From positions 1 to 64,000 of the forward strand of contig JAZKHY010000016.1 in the NCBI GenBank assembly GCA_040385105.1: DNA of 64,000 bases, written 5' to 3'. Made by a program: the position numbers and the translations under genes. Shown piece after piece: positions 8,735-16,945 of the stretch; the stretch's first letter is position 1; each line of letters opens with the position of its first letter. Below the pieces are notes generated by a model, which was given only the letters and a program-made list of their open reading frames with translations, did no database searches and had not been told where the DNA came from. The stretch is from JACMQX01 sp040385105. GTDB taxonomy: Bacteria; Pseudomonadota; Gammaproteobacteria; Burkholderiales; Burkholderiaceae_C.

Positions 8735-9544
8735 TCATGCCAGCCACCGTTTGCGGCGCTTGTAGCTTTTCACGTCCTTGAAGCTCTTGCGCTCACCGCC
8801 GCCCATGCCAAGGTAGAACTCCTTGACGTCCTCGTTGCTGGCAAGCTCCGCAGCCGGGCCGTCCATGACGACGCGGCCGCTTTCCATGATGTAGCCGTAG
8901 TCGGAATACCGCAGGGCCATGTTGGTGTTCTGCTCCGCCAGCAGGAAAGTGACCTTTTCCTTGGTATTGAGGTCTTTCACGATCTCGAATACCTCCTCCA
9001 CGATCTGCGGCGCCAGGCCCATGGACGGCTCGTCCAGCAGCACCATGCTCGGGCTGGCCATCAGCGCGCGGCCTACGGCGCACATCTGCTGCTCGCCGCC
9101 CGATGTATAGGCCGCCTGCGAGGTGCGGCGTGTCTTCAGGCGCGGGAAGTAGGCATAGACCTTCTCGAGGTTGGCAGCAACCTCGGCCTTGCTCTTGCGC
9201 GTGTAGGCGCCGGTGAGCAGGTTCTCCTCGATCGTCAGGTGGGCAAAGCAGTGGCGCCCCTCCATGACCTGCACCACCCCGCGCTGCACCAGGTCGGCTG
9301 GCGACAGGTTCTCGATGCGCTCGCCGCGCAGCTCGATGGAGCCCTTGGTCACGGCGCCGCGCTCGCCCCTGAGCAGGTTGGAAACGGCCCGCAGCGTCGT
9401 GGTCTTGCCCGCGCCGTTGCCGCCCAGGATGGCCACGATGCCGCCTTCGGGCACCTGCAGCGAGACGCCTTTGAGCACGAGGATCACATGGTTGTAGATC
9501 ACCTCGATGCCGTTGACGTTGAGAACGATGTTTTTTGAGCTCAT
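8735..9544 (-). CDS. livF: Branched-chain-type (HAAT) ABC transporter ATPase LivF
   Basis: 269 residues. Walker A is GGNGAGKTTTLRA, the signature is TSGGEQQMCAVGRALM, and Walker B is MVLLDEPSMGLAP followed by the LLAEQNTNMALR H-loop variant common in LivF. It pairs with LivG (13200-13982) to power the LivHM permease. The start MSSKNIVL at 9544 is preferred over an upstream in-frame ATG at 9574. The tail ends in a basic run (FKDVKSYKRRKRWL). The substrate is probably an aromatic or acyl carboxylate rather than an amino acid, because two CoA ligases share the operon (inference). Confidence 0.9.
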   Translation of the reverse strand: MSSKNIVLNVNGIEVIYNHVILVLKGVSLQVPEGGIVAILGGNGAGKTTTLRAVSNLLRGERGAVTKGSIELRGERIENLSPADLVQRGVVQVMEGRHCFAHLTIEENLLTGAYTRKSKAEVAANLEKVYAYFPRLKTRRTSQAAYTSGGEQQMCAVGRALMASPSMVLLDEPSMGLAPQIVEEVFEIVKDLNTKEKVTFLLAEQNTNMALRYSDYGYIMESGRVVMDGPAAELASNEDVKEFYLGMGGGERKSFKDVKSYKRRKRWLA

Positions 9545-9615
9545 GGTTTGTCGGGGTTCATTTGAAAGCGTCACTCCCTGGCGCTTTCAAATGAACTGTC
9601 ATCCTTGCACGGGCT

Positions 9616-9700
9616 GTCATCCCGGACTTGATCCGGGATCCACGGTGGGTTGCAACTTTGCTTCAGGCCACCGTGGATTGCGGGTCAAGCCCGCAATGAC
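9616..9700. repeat. Paired REP-like inverted repeat
   Basis: Two REP-like hairpins face each other: ATCCCGG-N7-CCGGGAT at 9619-9639 and ATTGCGGG-TCAAG-CCCGCAAT at 9677-9697. The outer segments 9616-9648 and 9668-9700 are inverted copies of one another with a few mismatches, so the whole block can form a cruciform. A single unit of the same family is at 27831-27860. It lies between the binding-protein gene and livF. Confidence 0.85.
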
Positions 9701-9726
9701 AACTCCTCAGGGACGACAGATTCAGG

Positions 9727-11058
9727 TCAGGACTGGCAATCAGCAGGCGTGCGCGGCGTCAGCTTCTTGTCGGCAGCATACTTGGCTGCTGTGGACTTCA
9801 CCAGCGGCTTGATGATCTGCTCGTCGGCCTGCAGCCAGTCGGAGGTGAACTTCCAGGCCTTGCCGTCCCAGGTGTGGATGCGGGCCCAGGAGGCGCCCAT
9901 GTGGTCCACGCACGACGTGCTGATGGGCCGCATCACGCCGGCAAAGCCCAGCGCATCCAGCTTGGCCTGGGTCAGGTTCAGGTTCTCGAGGCCCCAGCGG
10001 ACCTGCTCGCCCGTCACGACCTTGCCCTTGGCAAAGCGCTCCTGCGCAGCGCGGATGCCTTCAATGCCGAGCATCGCGCTCATGGCGCCACGCATGTACA
10101 GCACCTGGCCGACTTCGTCCTTCGGGCCGGTACCCTGGCCCTTGGCATGCACCAGGGCCAGAACATCCTTGACCAGCTTGGACTGCGGCTCTGCGCCGTG
10201 CTGCATCGTCACCGCGTTGTAGCCCTTGGCGCCGTCGGCCACGTCCTTGACGTCCGGCTCCGCGCCCGACCACCACACGCCGTACATCTTCTCGCGCGGG
10301 TAGCCGGTGGCCTGCGCTTCCTTGATGGCGGTGGAGTTCATCACGCCCCAGCCCCAGAGGGCCACATAGTCGGGGCGCGACTGGCGCACCTGCAGCCAGG
10401 TGGCCTTCTGCTCGACGCCGGGCGCCGTCACCGGCAGCAGCTGCAGCTCGAAGCCGTGCATGCGCGAGCGTTCCTGCATCAGCGGGATCGGCTCCTTGCC
10501 GTACGGGCTGTCGTGGTAGACGAGCGCAACCTTCTTGCCCTTGAGCTTGTCAAAGCCGCCTTCCTTCTTGGCGATGGCCTGGAGGATGGCGTCCGCTGCC
10601 ACCCAGTAGGTGCCGGCGATGGGGAAGTTCCACTTGAACACGGTGCCGTCCGCGCTTTCGCTGCGGCCGTAGCCCACGGTCACCACCGGGATCTTGTCGC
10701 CGGGGGCTTTCTCGGTGATGGCGAACGTCGCGCCGGTGGACAGCGGCTGCACCAGCGAGGCGCCACCGTTCTTGCCCTTCAGGCGCTCGTAGCACTCCAC
10801 GCTGCGCGCCGTGTCGTAGCCCGTTTCGCATTCCTCGAACGAGAGCTTCACGCCGTTGATGCCGCCGCGTGCATTCACAAGCTTGATGTAGTCAACGTAG
10901 CCGTTGGCCCAGGGTGCGCCGTTGGGACCGTAGGGGCCCGTCCGGTACGACAGCACCGGGATGAACTGCTCCTTGGCTTGAGCATATGCGCTGGTCGTGA
11001 AGACCGACGCGCCGGAGGCAATCGCTGCCACCGCCAGAACCAGAGTACGAAGCTTCAT
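9727..11058 (-). CDS. ABC transporter periplasmic substrate-binding protein (HAAT/LivJ-like)
   Basis: 443 residues with signal peptide LVLAVAAIASGASVFTTSAYA. The mature part begins KEQFIPVLSYRTGPYGPNGA and contains two lobes of the type I periplasmic fold (VNARGGINGVKLSFEECE, PVVTVGYGRSES, GKKVALVYHDSPYGKE, DYVALWGWGVM). This subtype differs from amino-acid LivJ and is usual beside aromatic-acid ligases in Burkholderiales. AGGAG precedes the start at 11058. It sits between livM and livF in the operon and should set its specificity. Cys residues near the C-terminus (STSCVDHMG, PADCQ) may form a disulfide. Confidence 0.9.
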   Translation of the reverse strand: MKLRTLVLAVAAIASGASVFTTSAYAQAKEQFIPVLSYRTGPYGPNGAPWANGYVDYIKLVNARGGINGVKLSFEECETGYDTARSVECYERLKGKNGGASLVQPLSTGATFAITEKAPGDKIPVVTVGYGRSESADGTVFKWNFPIAGTYWVAADAILQAIAKKEGGFDKLKGKKVALVYHDSPYGKEPIPLMQERSRMHGFELQLLPVTAPGVEQKATWLQVRQSRPDYVALWGWGVMNSTAIKEAQATGYPREKMYGVWWSGAEPDVKDVADGAKGYNAVTMQHGAEPQSKLVKDVLALVHAKGQGTGPKDEVGQVLYMRGAMSAMLGIEGIRAAQERFAKGKVVTGEQVRWGLENLNLTQAKLDALGFAGVMRPISTSCVDHMGASWARIHTWDGKAWKFTSDWLQADEQIIKPLVKSTAAKYAADKKLTPRTPADCQS

Positions 11059-11162
11059 TTGTCTCTCCTGTGAATTAAAAATTGAAGCACACCAAAATAG
11101 GAACAACCAGTAAACGAACAAACCGCTGAAAACGCATTGGTACTTGCCAGTAATCCCCAACC

Positions 11163-12239
11163 CTAATGCGGGAACGGCCACAGGCGCAGCTTCTGCTTGC
11201 CGATGGACCACAACCGCGCCAGGCCGTGCGGCTCCACGATGAGGAACCACACAATCAACCCCCCGAAAACCATCAACTCCGTGTGCGAGATGCCCGCGGT
11301 GGAAATCTCGATGCCGAAGATCCCGAGGAAGAACGGCAGGAACTGGTTCAGGGCAATCGGCAGCACCACGATGAAGGCCGCGCCGAAGAAGCTGCCCATG
11401 ATCGAGCCCAGCCCGCCGATGATCACCATGAAGAGCAGCCGGAACGACATGTCCACCGAGAAGGCGGCGGGCTCCCACGCGCCCAGGTAGACGAAGGCCC
11501 ACAGCCCGCCGGCCACGCCGATGATGAAGGAGCTCACGGCGAAGGCGCTGAGCTTGGCGTACATCGGCCGGATGCCGATGACGGCGGCCGCCACGTCCAT
11601 GTCGCGGATGGCCATCCATTCGCGGCCGATGGCGCTGCGCACCAGGTTCTTGGCCATCAGGCCGATCACGATGAGGATGGACAGGCACAGCAGGTACTTG
11701 CTCACAGCGCTGTCGATGGGCAGGCCGAACACCTGCAGGTTGGACACCGACACCGAACCCGAGGGCGTGTCCAGTGTGAACCACTTGATCCGCAGGAACA
11801 TCCAGTCGCTGAAGAACTGCGCGGCCAGCGTGGCCACGGCCAGGTACAGCCCCTTGACGCGCAGGCTCGGCAGGCCGAACAGGATGCCGAAGAAGGTGGC
11901 GCACAGCCCGCCCAGGACCAGCGTCGGAATGAGCGGCATGCCCGGCATGCGCATGAAGAAGTTGTAGGCCCCATAGGCGCCCACCGCCATGAAGGCGCCC
12001 GAGCCCAGCGAGATCTGGCCGCAATAGCCCACCAGGATGTTCACCCCCAGCGCCGCGAGCGACATGATCAGGAACGGGATGATGATGGCGCGGAACAGGT
12101 AGTCGCTGGCCAGCAGCGGCACGGCGATGAAGGCAAAGGCCAGCACCAGTGCGATGAAAATGCGGTCCTGCAGGATCGGGAAGATCTGCTGGTCGGCGCG
12201 GTAGCTTGTCTTGAACTGGCCGTTTTCGCGGTAAAGCAT
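11163..12239 (-). CDS. livM: Branched-chain-type ABC transporter permease LivM
   Basis: 358 residues, very hydrophobic, with roughly ten predicted membrane segments. The LivM signature GVNILVGYCGQISLGSGAFMAVGAY lies near residue 80 (split here as GVNILVGYCGQ and ISLGSGAFMAVGAY), and VIGGLGSIMGSFFGAAF corresponds to the ATPase-contact loop region. It forms the inner-membrane channel with LivH. The gene begins 18 bases after livH. A cytosolic N-terminal extension of about 35 residues (MLYRENGQFKTSYRADQQ) precedes the first membrane helix. Confidence 0.92.
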   Translation of the reverse strand: MLYRENGQFKTSYRADQQIFPILQDRIFIALVLAFAFIAVPLLASDYLFRAIIIPFLIMSLAALGVNILVGYCGQISLGSGAFMAVGAYGAYNFFMRMPGMPLIPTLVLGGLCATFFGILFGLPSLRVKGLYLAVATLAAQFFSDWMFLRIKWFTLDTPSGSVSVSNLQVFGLPIDSAVSKYLLCLSILIVIGLMAKNLVRSAIGREWMAIRDMDVAAAVIGIRPMYAKLSAFAVSSFIIGVAGGLWAFVYLGAWEPAAFSVDMSFRLLFMVIIGGLGSIMGSFFGAAFIVVLPIALNQFLPFFLGIFGIEISTAGISHTELMVFGGLIVWFLIVEPHGLARLWSIGKQKLRLWPFPH

Positions 12240-12257
12240 TTGTTGTTCTTCTTTCTT

Positions 12258-13187
12258 TTACACGCGGTCGATGATCTTCTCGCCAAACAAGCCCTGGGGC
12301 CTGATCAGCAGGAAACCAAGTGCCAGCACATACGCAAACCAGATCTCGATGCCGCCGCCCACATACGGGCCGAGGAACACTTCCGACAGCTTCTCGCCCA
12401 CGCCGATGATCAGCCCGCCGATGATGGCGCCAGGCACCGAGGTGAGCCCGCCAAGGATCACCACCGGCAACGCGCGCAGCGCTACCGTGGCCAGCGAGAA
12501 CTGCACGCCCAGCTTGCTGCCCCAGATCATCCCGGCCACGAGGGCCACCACGCCTGCCACGCACCAGACGATGAACCAGATGCGGTTGAGCGGGATGCCG
12601 ATGGACTGCGCCGCCTGGTGGTCGTCCGCCACCGCGCGCAGCGCGCGTCCGGTCGCGGTTTTCTGGAAGAAGATGCTGAGCGCCGCAACCAGGCCCGCCG
12701 CGATCAATGCCGCATAGAGGTCTTCCTTGTTGATCAGGATGCCGCCCTGGAAGATGGAGTCAAGGATGAAGATCGGCTCCTTGGGCATGCCGATGTCGAT
12801 CTTGTAGATGTCGCTGCCGAAGATGGTCTGGCCCAGGCCCTCCATGAAGTACGCAATGCCCAGCGTGGCCATCAGGAGTGTCGCGCCTTCCTGGTTGACC
12901 AGGTGGCGCAGCACCAGCCGCTCAATCAGCCAGGCCACGATGAACATGATCACGCCCGCCACCATGAATGCAAGGATGTCGGCCAGGATCTTGTTGTCCA
13001 GCCCCGTCCAGCGCGGGATCCATTCGCCAAAACGCGCCATCGCCAGCGCCGCGAACAGCACCATCGCGCCCTGGGCAAAGTTGAACACGCCCGACGCCTT
13101 GAAGATCAGCACGAAGCCCAGGCCGACCAGGGAATACAGCATCCCCGCCATCAGCCCGCCCAGAAGAGTCTCAAGAAAGAAAGCCAT
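12258..13187 (-). CDS. livH: Branched-chain-type ABC transporter permease LivH
   Basis: 309 residues. The N-terminal LivH signature is GGLMAGMLYSLVGLGFVLIF and KASGVFNFAQGAMVLFAALA. VILGGLTSVPGAIIGGLIIG marks the conserved coupling loop, and LGFLLIRPQGLFGEKIIDRV closes the protein. Its partner is LivM. It starts 12 bases after livG in the same operon. Confidence 0.92.
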   Translation of the reverse strand: MAFFLETLLGGLMAGMLYSLVGLGFVLIFKASGVFNFAQGAMVLFAALAMARFGEWIPRWTGLDNKILADILAFMVAGVIMFIVAWLIERLVLRHLVNQEGATLLMATLGIAYFMEGLGQTIFGSDIYKIDIGMPKEPIFILDSIFQGGILINKEDLYAALIAAGLVAALSIFFQKTATGRALRAVADDHQAAQSIGIPLNRIWFIVWCVAGVVALVAGMIWGSKLGVQFSLATVALRALPVVILGGLTSVPGAIIGGLIIGVGEKLSEVFLGPYVGGGIEIWFAYVLALGFLLIRPQGLFGEKIIDRV

Positions 13188-13199
13188 GTTGTTGTCTGC

Positions 13200-13982
13200 T
13201 CAATGTGAGGTTCCGAGGTACGCCTTGATCACGTCCTCGTTGTTGCGCACTTCATCGGGCGTGCCGTCGCCGATCTTCTTGCCGTAGTCCAGCACCACCA
13301 CGCGGTCGGAGATGTCCATCACCACGCCCATGTCATGCTCGATCAGCACCACTGTGGTCCCGAACTCGTCGTTCACGTCCAGCACGAAGCGGCACATGTC
13401 CTGCTTTTCTTCCACATTCATGCCGGCCATCGGTTCGTCCAGCAGCAGCACCTGCGGCTCCATGGCCAGCGCCCGGCCCAGGTCCACCCGCTTCTGCAGG
13501 CCGTAGGGCAGCTGGCCGACCGGCGTCTTGCGGTAGGCCTGGATCTGCAGGAAGTCGATGATGTGCTCGACAAATTCGCGGTGCCTGATCTCTTCGCGCT
13601 CGGCCGGGCCGATGCGCAGCGCCTGCATGAACAGGTTGCTCCTGATGTGCAGGTTGCGGCCGGTCATGATGTTGTCCAGCACGCTCATGCCCTTGAACAG
13701 CGCCAGGTTCTGGAAGGTGCGGGCCACACCCATCTCGGCCACCTCGCGGCTGTTCATGTGGTCGAAGGTCTTGCCGCGAAAGCTGATGGTGCCCTGCTGC
13801 GGCGTGTACACGCCATTGATGCAGTTGAGCATCGAGCTCTTGCCCGCGCCGTTGGGCCCGATGATGGCGCGGATCTCGTGCTCCTTCACATTGAAGGAAA
13901 TGTCCGTCAGCGCCTTGACGCCGCCGAAGGCCAGGGAAATGTTCTTGACGTCGAGAATGACGTCGCCGATCTTCTTGCTCAT
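13200..13982 (-). CDS. livG: Branched-chain-type ABC transporter ATPase LivG
   Basis: 260 residues. Walker A is GPNGAGKSSMLNCINGVY, the signature region is LPYGLQKRVDLGRALAMEP, Walker B is VLLLDEPMAGMN, and the H-loop is VLIEHDMGVVMDISDRVVVL. The LivG-type C-terminal extension GTPDEVRNNEDVIKAYLG is present. Its start codon is one base away from the stop of the preceding ligase gene, which implies translational coupling. Confidence 0.92.
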   Translation of the reverse strand: MSKKIGDVILDVKNISLAFGGVKALTDISFNVKEHEIRAIIGPNGAGKSSMLNCINGVYTPQQGTISFRGKTFDHMNSREVAEMGVARTFQNLALFKGMSVLDNIMTGRNLHIRSNLFMQALRIGPAEREEIRHREFVEHIIDFLQIQAYRKTPVGQLPYGLQKRVDLGRALAMEPQVLLLDEPMAGMNVEEKQDMCRFVLDVNDEFGTTVVLIEHDMGVVMDISDRVVVLDYGKKIGDGTPDEVRNNEDVIKAYLGTSH

Positions 13983-13983
13983 G

Positions 13984-15930
13984 TTACGCAGCCGCCTTTA
14001 CCGGGGTGAAGGTCTTGGCGTCCATGATCTTCAGCGTGGCGCTCACCGAGCCGGTACGCCCGTCCTCGAACTTGACCTGCGTCTCGATGAACTGCTCGGT
14101 CTTGCCGCCGTAAAGCGCATCCACCAGCACGTCGTACTTCTCGGCGATGTAGCCGCGGCGGACCTTGTTGGTGCGGGTGAGCTCGCCGTCGTCGGCATCC
14201 AGCTCCTTGTGCAGCACCAGGAAGCGGCTGACCTGCGAGCCCGCCAGCAGCGTGTCGGCCGACAGGTCGGCATTGACCTTCTCCACACACTCCTTGATGA
14301 GCTGGTAGACCTCGGGCTTTTGCGCCAGGTCGGTGTAGCCGGCATAGGGCAGGTTGCGCCGCTCGGCCCAGTTGCCCACGGCGTCGAAGTCGATGTTGAT
14401 CATCACGCAGACCTTCTCGCGCTGGTCGCCGTAGGCCACGACTTCCTTGATGTGCGGGAAGAACTTGAGCTTGTTCTCCACATACTTGGGCGCGAACATC
14501 GCGCCGTCGCTGGCACCGCCCACGATGCGGCCGACGTCCTTGACGCGGTCAATGATCTTCAGGTGGCCGTGCGCATCGATGAAGCCCGCATCACTCGTGT
14601 GGTACCAGCCGTCGGCCGTCAGCACTTCAGCGGTGGCGGCGGGGTTCTTGTAGTACTCCTTGAGCAGGCCGGCCGACCTCACCAGGATCTCGCCGTTGTC
14701 CGCAACCTTGATTTCCACCCCCGCAATCGGTATGCCCACCGTGTCGGCCCGCGCCTGGTTGTCCGGCTGCAGGCAGACGAACACGGCGGTCTCGGTCGAG
14801 CCGTACAGCTGCTTGATGTTGATGCCGATGGAGCGGTAGAAGGTGAACAGGTCGGGCCCGATGGCCTCACCCGCCGTATAGGCCACGCGCACCCGGCTCA
14901 GGCCCAGGTTATTGCGCAGGGGGCCGTAGACAAGCAGGTTGCCCAGCATGTACTTGAGCCTGTCGAGAGCCCCAACCGGCAGGCCGTCCATCAGTGCAGG
15001 GCCGACTTTCCTGGCGACGTTCATGAACCCATGGAACATGTTGCGCTTGATGCTGCCCGCGTCTTCCATCCTGATCATCACGCTGGTCAGCAGGCTTTCG
15101 AACACGCGCGGCGGTGCGAAGTAATAGGTCGGGCCCACTTCCTTCAGGTCAATGGTCACCGTGGCAGCGGACTCGGGGCAGTTCACCACGTATCCGCAGG
15201 ACAGCCACTGTGCGTAGCTGAAGATGTTCTGCCCGACCCAGGCAGGGGGCAGGTAGGCCAGTACTTCTTCGTCACTGGTCAGCTTGTCAAATTCTGCGCC
15301 GGCGCGTGCGCGGTCCAGCAGCGTGTTGTGGGTGTGGACGACACCCTTGGGGTTGCCCGTTGTGCCCGAGGTGAAGAACATGGCGGCCACGTCGCCGGGC
15401 TGCGCCTTCTCGCCCTCGGCCTTGAAGAAGCCCGGGTTGGCGCTGCTCACGGCCTTGCCCGCTTCCACCAATGCCTCGAAGGAGCCCAGGCCCGGTTCCG
15501 AATAGTTGCGCAGGCCGCGCGGGTCGTCATAAAAAATCGTGGACAGCTGCGGGCACTGCGCCCGGATCTCCAGCAGCTTGTCAACCTGCTCCTGGTCCTC
15601 CGCGAAGGCAAAGCGCACGTCGGCATTGTTGATGGGGAACACGCATTCACCGCCCACCGCGTCCTGGTACAGCGGGATGGGAATCGCGCCCAGGGCCTGT
15701 GCCGCCAGCATCGTGGCATACAGCCGCGGCCGGTTGGCACCGATGACCACCATGTGCTCGCCGCGCGCCAGGCCTGCCTGGTGCAGGCCGCAGGCGACTT
15801 CCTCGACCAGCCTGGCCATGCCGGCCCAGCTGTGCGTCTGCCAGATGCCGTATTCCTTCTCGCGCATGGCCGGCGCCTGCGGGCGCTCGGCGGCATGCTT
15901 CATCAACAGTCTCGGGAACGTGGTTTGCAT
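13984..15930 (-). CDS. Long-chain-type AMP-dependent acyl-CoA synthetase
   Basis: 648 residues. ATP/AMP motifs are MFFTSGTTGNPKGVVHTHN and LYGSTETAVF, then DGWYHTSDAGFIDAHGHLKI and the hinge IIDRVKDVGRIVGG. It has the long form typical of fatty or aryl acyl-CoA ligases with C-terminal KVRRGYIAEKYDVLVDALY. It is the first gene of the Liv operon and is divergent from the Crp/Fnr gene. The start MQTTFPRLL at 15930 is chosen by homology; the frame stays open to 16011, but that part lies over the inverted repeat at 15994-16011. The substrate is unknown. Confidence 0.88.
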   Translation of the reverse strand: MQTTFPRLLMKHAAERPQAPAMREKEYGIWQTHSWAGMARLVEEVACGLHQAGLARGEHMVVIGANRPRLYATMLAAQALGAIPIPLYQDAVGGECVFPINNADVRFAFAEDQEQVDKLLEIRAQCPQLSTIFYDDPRGLRNYSEPGLGSFEALVEAGKAVSSANPGFFKAEGEKAQPGDVAAMFFTSGTTGNPKGVVHTHNTLLDRARAGAEFDKLTSDEEVLAYLPPAWVGQNIFSYAQWLSCGYVVNCPESAATVTIDLKEVGPTYYFAPPRVFESLLTSVMIRMEDAGSIKRNMFHGFMNVARKVGPALMDGLPVGALDRLKYMLGNLLVYGPLRNNLGLSRVRVAYTAGEAIGPDLFTFYRSIGINIKQLYGSTETAVFVCLQPDNQARADTVGIPIAGVEIKVADNGEILVRSAGLLKEYYKNPAATAEVLTADGWYHTSDAGFIDAHGHLKIIDRVKDVGRIVGGASDGAMFAPKYVENKLKFFPHIKEVVAYGDQREKVCVMINIDFDAVGNWAERRNLPYAGYTDLAQKPEVYQLIKECVEKVNADLSADTLLAGSQVSRFLVLHKELDADDGELTRTNKVRRGYIAEKYDVLVDALYGGKTEQFIETQVKFEDGRTGSVSATLKIMDAKTFTPVKAAA

Positions 15931-15982
15931 TGCAGTCTTTTGTCTCAGGTGACTTGTCTGAGTGCGGACTGTAGGCGCAAGT

Positions 15983-16012
15983 TTGACGTTATTTTGTCGT
16001 TCCGACGACAAT
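15983..16012 (+). promoter_or_regulatory. Predicted promoter of the Crp/Fnr gene with overlapping inverted repeat
   Basis: TTGACG (15983-15988) and GACAAT (16007-16012) are separated by 18 bases. Inside lies the inverted repeat TTGTCGT-TCCG-ACGACAA at 15994-16011, 7-bp arms with a 4-base centre, covering the spacer and -10. This is a good position for repression by the neighbouring Crp/Fnr-type regulator. The assignment is inference; the repeat is exact. Confidence 0.6.
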
Positions 16013-16063
16013 CTAGGGGTGACTCCCCTCCGGACTTTCCCGTATCCAACACATTCTTGACCT

Positions 16064-16783
16064 GTGTCAATCGACGTCCCACTCCATAAAAGGCGCCGCG
16101 CGCCACTGCCAGGCGAGCTCGAAGGTATTCCGTGGCTGGGGCTGCTCGAGCCTGCCGAGCGTGAGCGGGCGGTGGCCGAACTGCAGTGGGTGGATGCCCT
16201 TCCGGGCGACTATGTCTGCCGCGTGGGCCGGCCGGTGACCTACTGGTTCGGCGTGGTGGAGGGCCTGCTCAAGATGAGCAGCGAGAATGCCCAGGGCCAG
16301 ACCATGACTTTCACCGGCGTGCCGCCCGGCGGCTGGTTCGGCGAAGGAACGGCGCTCAAGCGCGAGCCCTACCGCTACAACATCCAGGCGCTGCGCAAGA
16401 GCGTGGTCGCCGGTATTTCCGTGGACAGCTTCCACTGGCTGCTGGACCACTCCATCGGCTTCAACCGCTTCATCATGAACCAGCTGAACGAGCGCCTGGG
16501 CCAGTTCATCGCGGCGCGCGAGATCGACCGGATGAACGATACCGATGTGCGCGTGGCGCGCAGCCTGGCCGCACTGTTCAACCCGGTGCTCTACCCCGGC
16601 GTGGGCGAGGTGCTGCGCATCACCCAGCAGGAGCTGGCCTACCTGGTGGGCCTGTCACGCCAGCGCGTGAACGAGGCGCTCGCGTCGCTTGAGATGCAGG
16701 AAATGATCCGCGTCGAGTACGGTGGTGTGCGGGTGATCAACCTGCCTGCGCTGAGGTCAACCATGATGCAAGTGCGCGAGTAA
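16064..16783 (+). CDS. Crp/Fnr-family transcriptional regulator
   Basis: 239 residues. Residues about 25-130 form a cyclic-nucleotide-binding-like beta roll (LPGDYVCRVGRPVTYWFGVV, GGWFGEGTAL). A long dimer helix follows, then a helix-turn-helix near 180-215 (ITQQELAYLVGLSRQRVNEA). No Fnr-type cysteine cluster is visible at the N-terminus, so oxygen sensing through an Fe-S cluster is unlikely. It starts with GTG at 16064, divergent from the Liv/ligase operon, and is the likely regulator of that operon, perhaps sensing a CoA thioester or the imported acid (inference). Confidence 0.85.
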   Translation: MSIDVPLHKRRRAPLPGELEGIPWLGLLEPAERERAVAELQWVDALPGDYVCRVGRPVTYWFGVVEGLLKMSSENAQGQTMTFTGVPPGGWFGEGTALKREPYRYNIQALRKSVVAGISVDSFHWLLDHSIGFNRFIMNQLNERLGQFIAAREIDRMNDTDVRVARSLAALFNPVLYPGVGEVLRITQQELAYLVGLSRQRVNEALASLEMQEMIRVEYGGVRVINLPALRSTMMQVRE

Positions 16784-16945
16784 GCCGGGACACCCATCCC
16801 GCAACGGGATCGATGCGCACGCCAACTGGCACTACCTCCCCGTGTGGAAGCGCGGAAGAACTGCTTGCAGGAGGCAAGCGTTAAAGTTTGCCGATTCCAG
16901 AGAACATCGTTGTTGCCTTATTGTTGCTCCGCTTTCAGTCAGTCC

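Noticed and set aside
11059..12564. Possible giant fusion of the binding protein with upstream sequence, since the frame stays open for 500 more codons
   Set aside because: The upstream part is a shadow of livM and livH in another frame; a signal peptide and AGGAG mark the true start at 11058.
11166..13208. 680-codon plus-strand frame antisense to livM and livH
   Set aside because: Low-complexity His/Glu/Arg translation caused by membrane-protein codons read backwards; no start signal and no family motif.
13558..16089. 843-codon plus-strand frame
   Set aside because: Antisense shadow of the acyl-CoA synthetase and livG genes.
16796..16880. Terminator after the Crp/Fnr gene from two small hairpins (ATCCCG/CGGGAT and GCTTGC/GCAAGC)
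   Set aside because: Neither stem is followed by a T-run on the needed strand; too weak to call.
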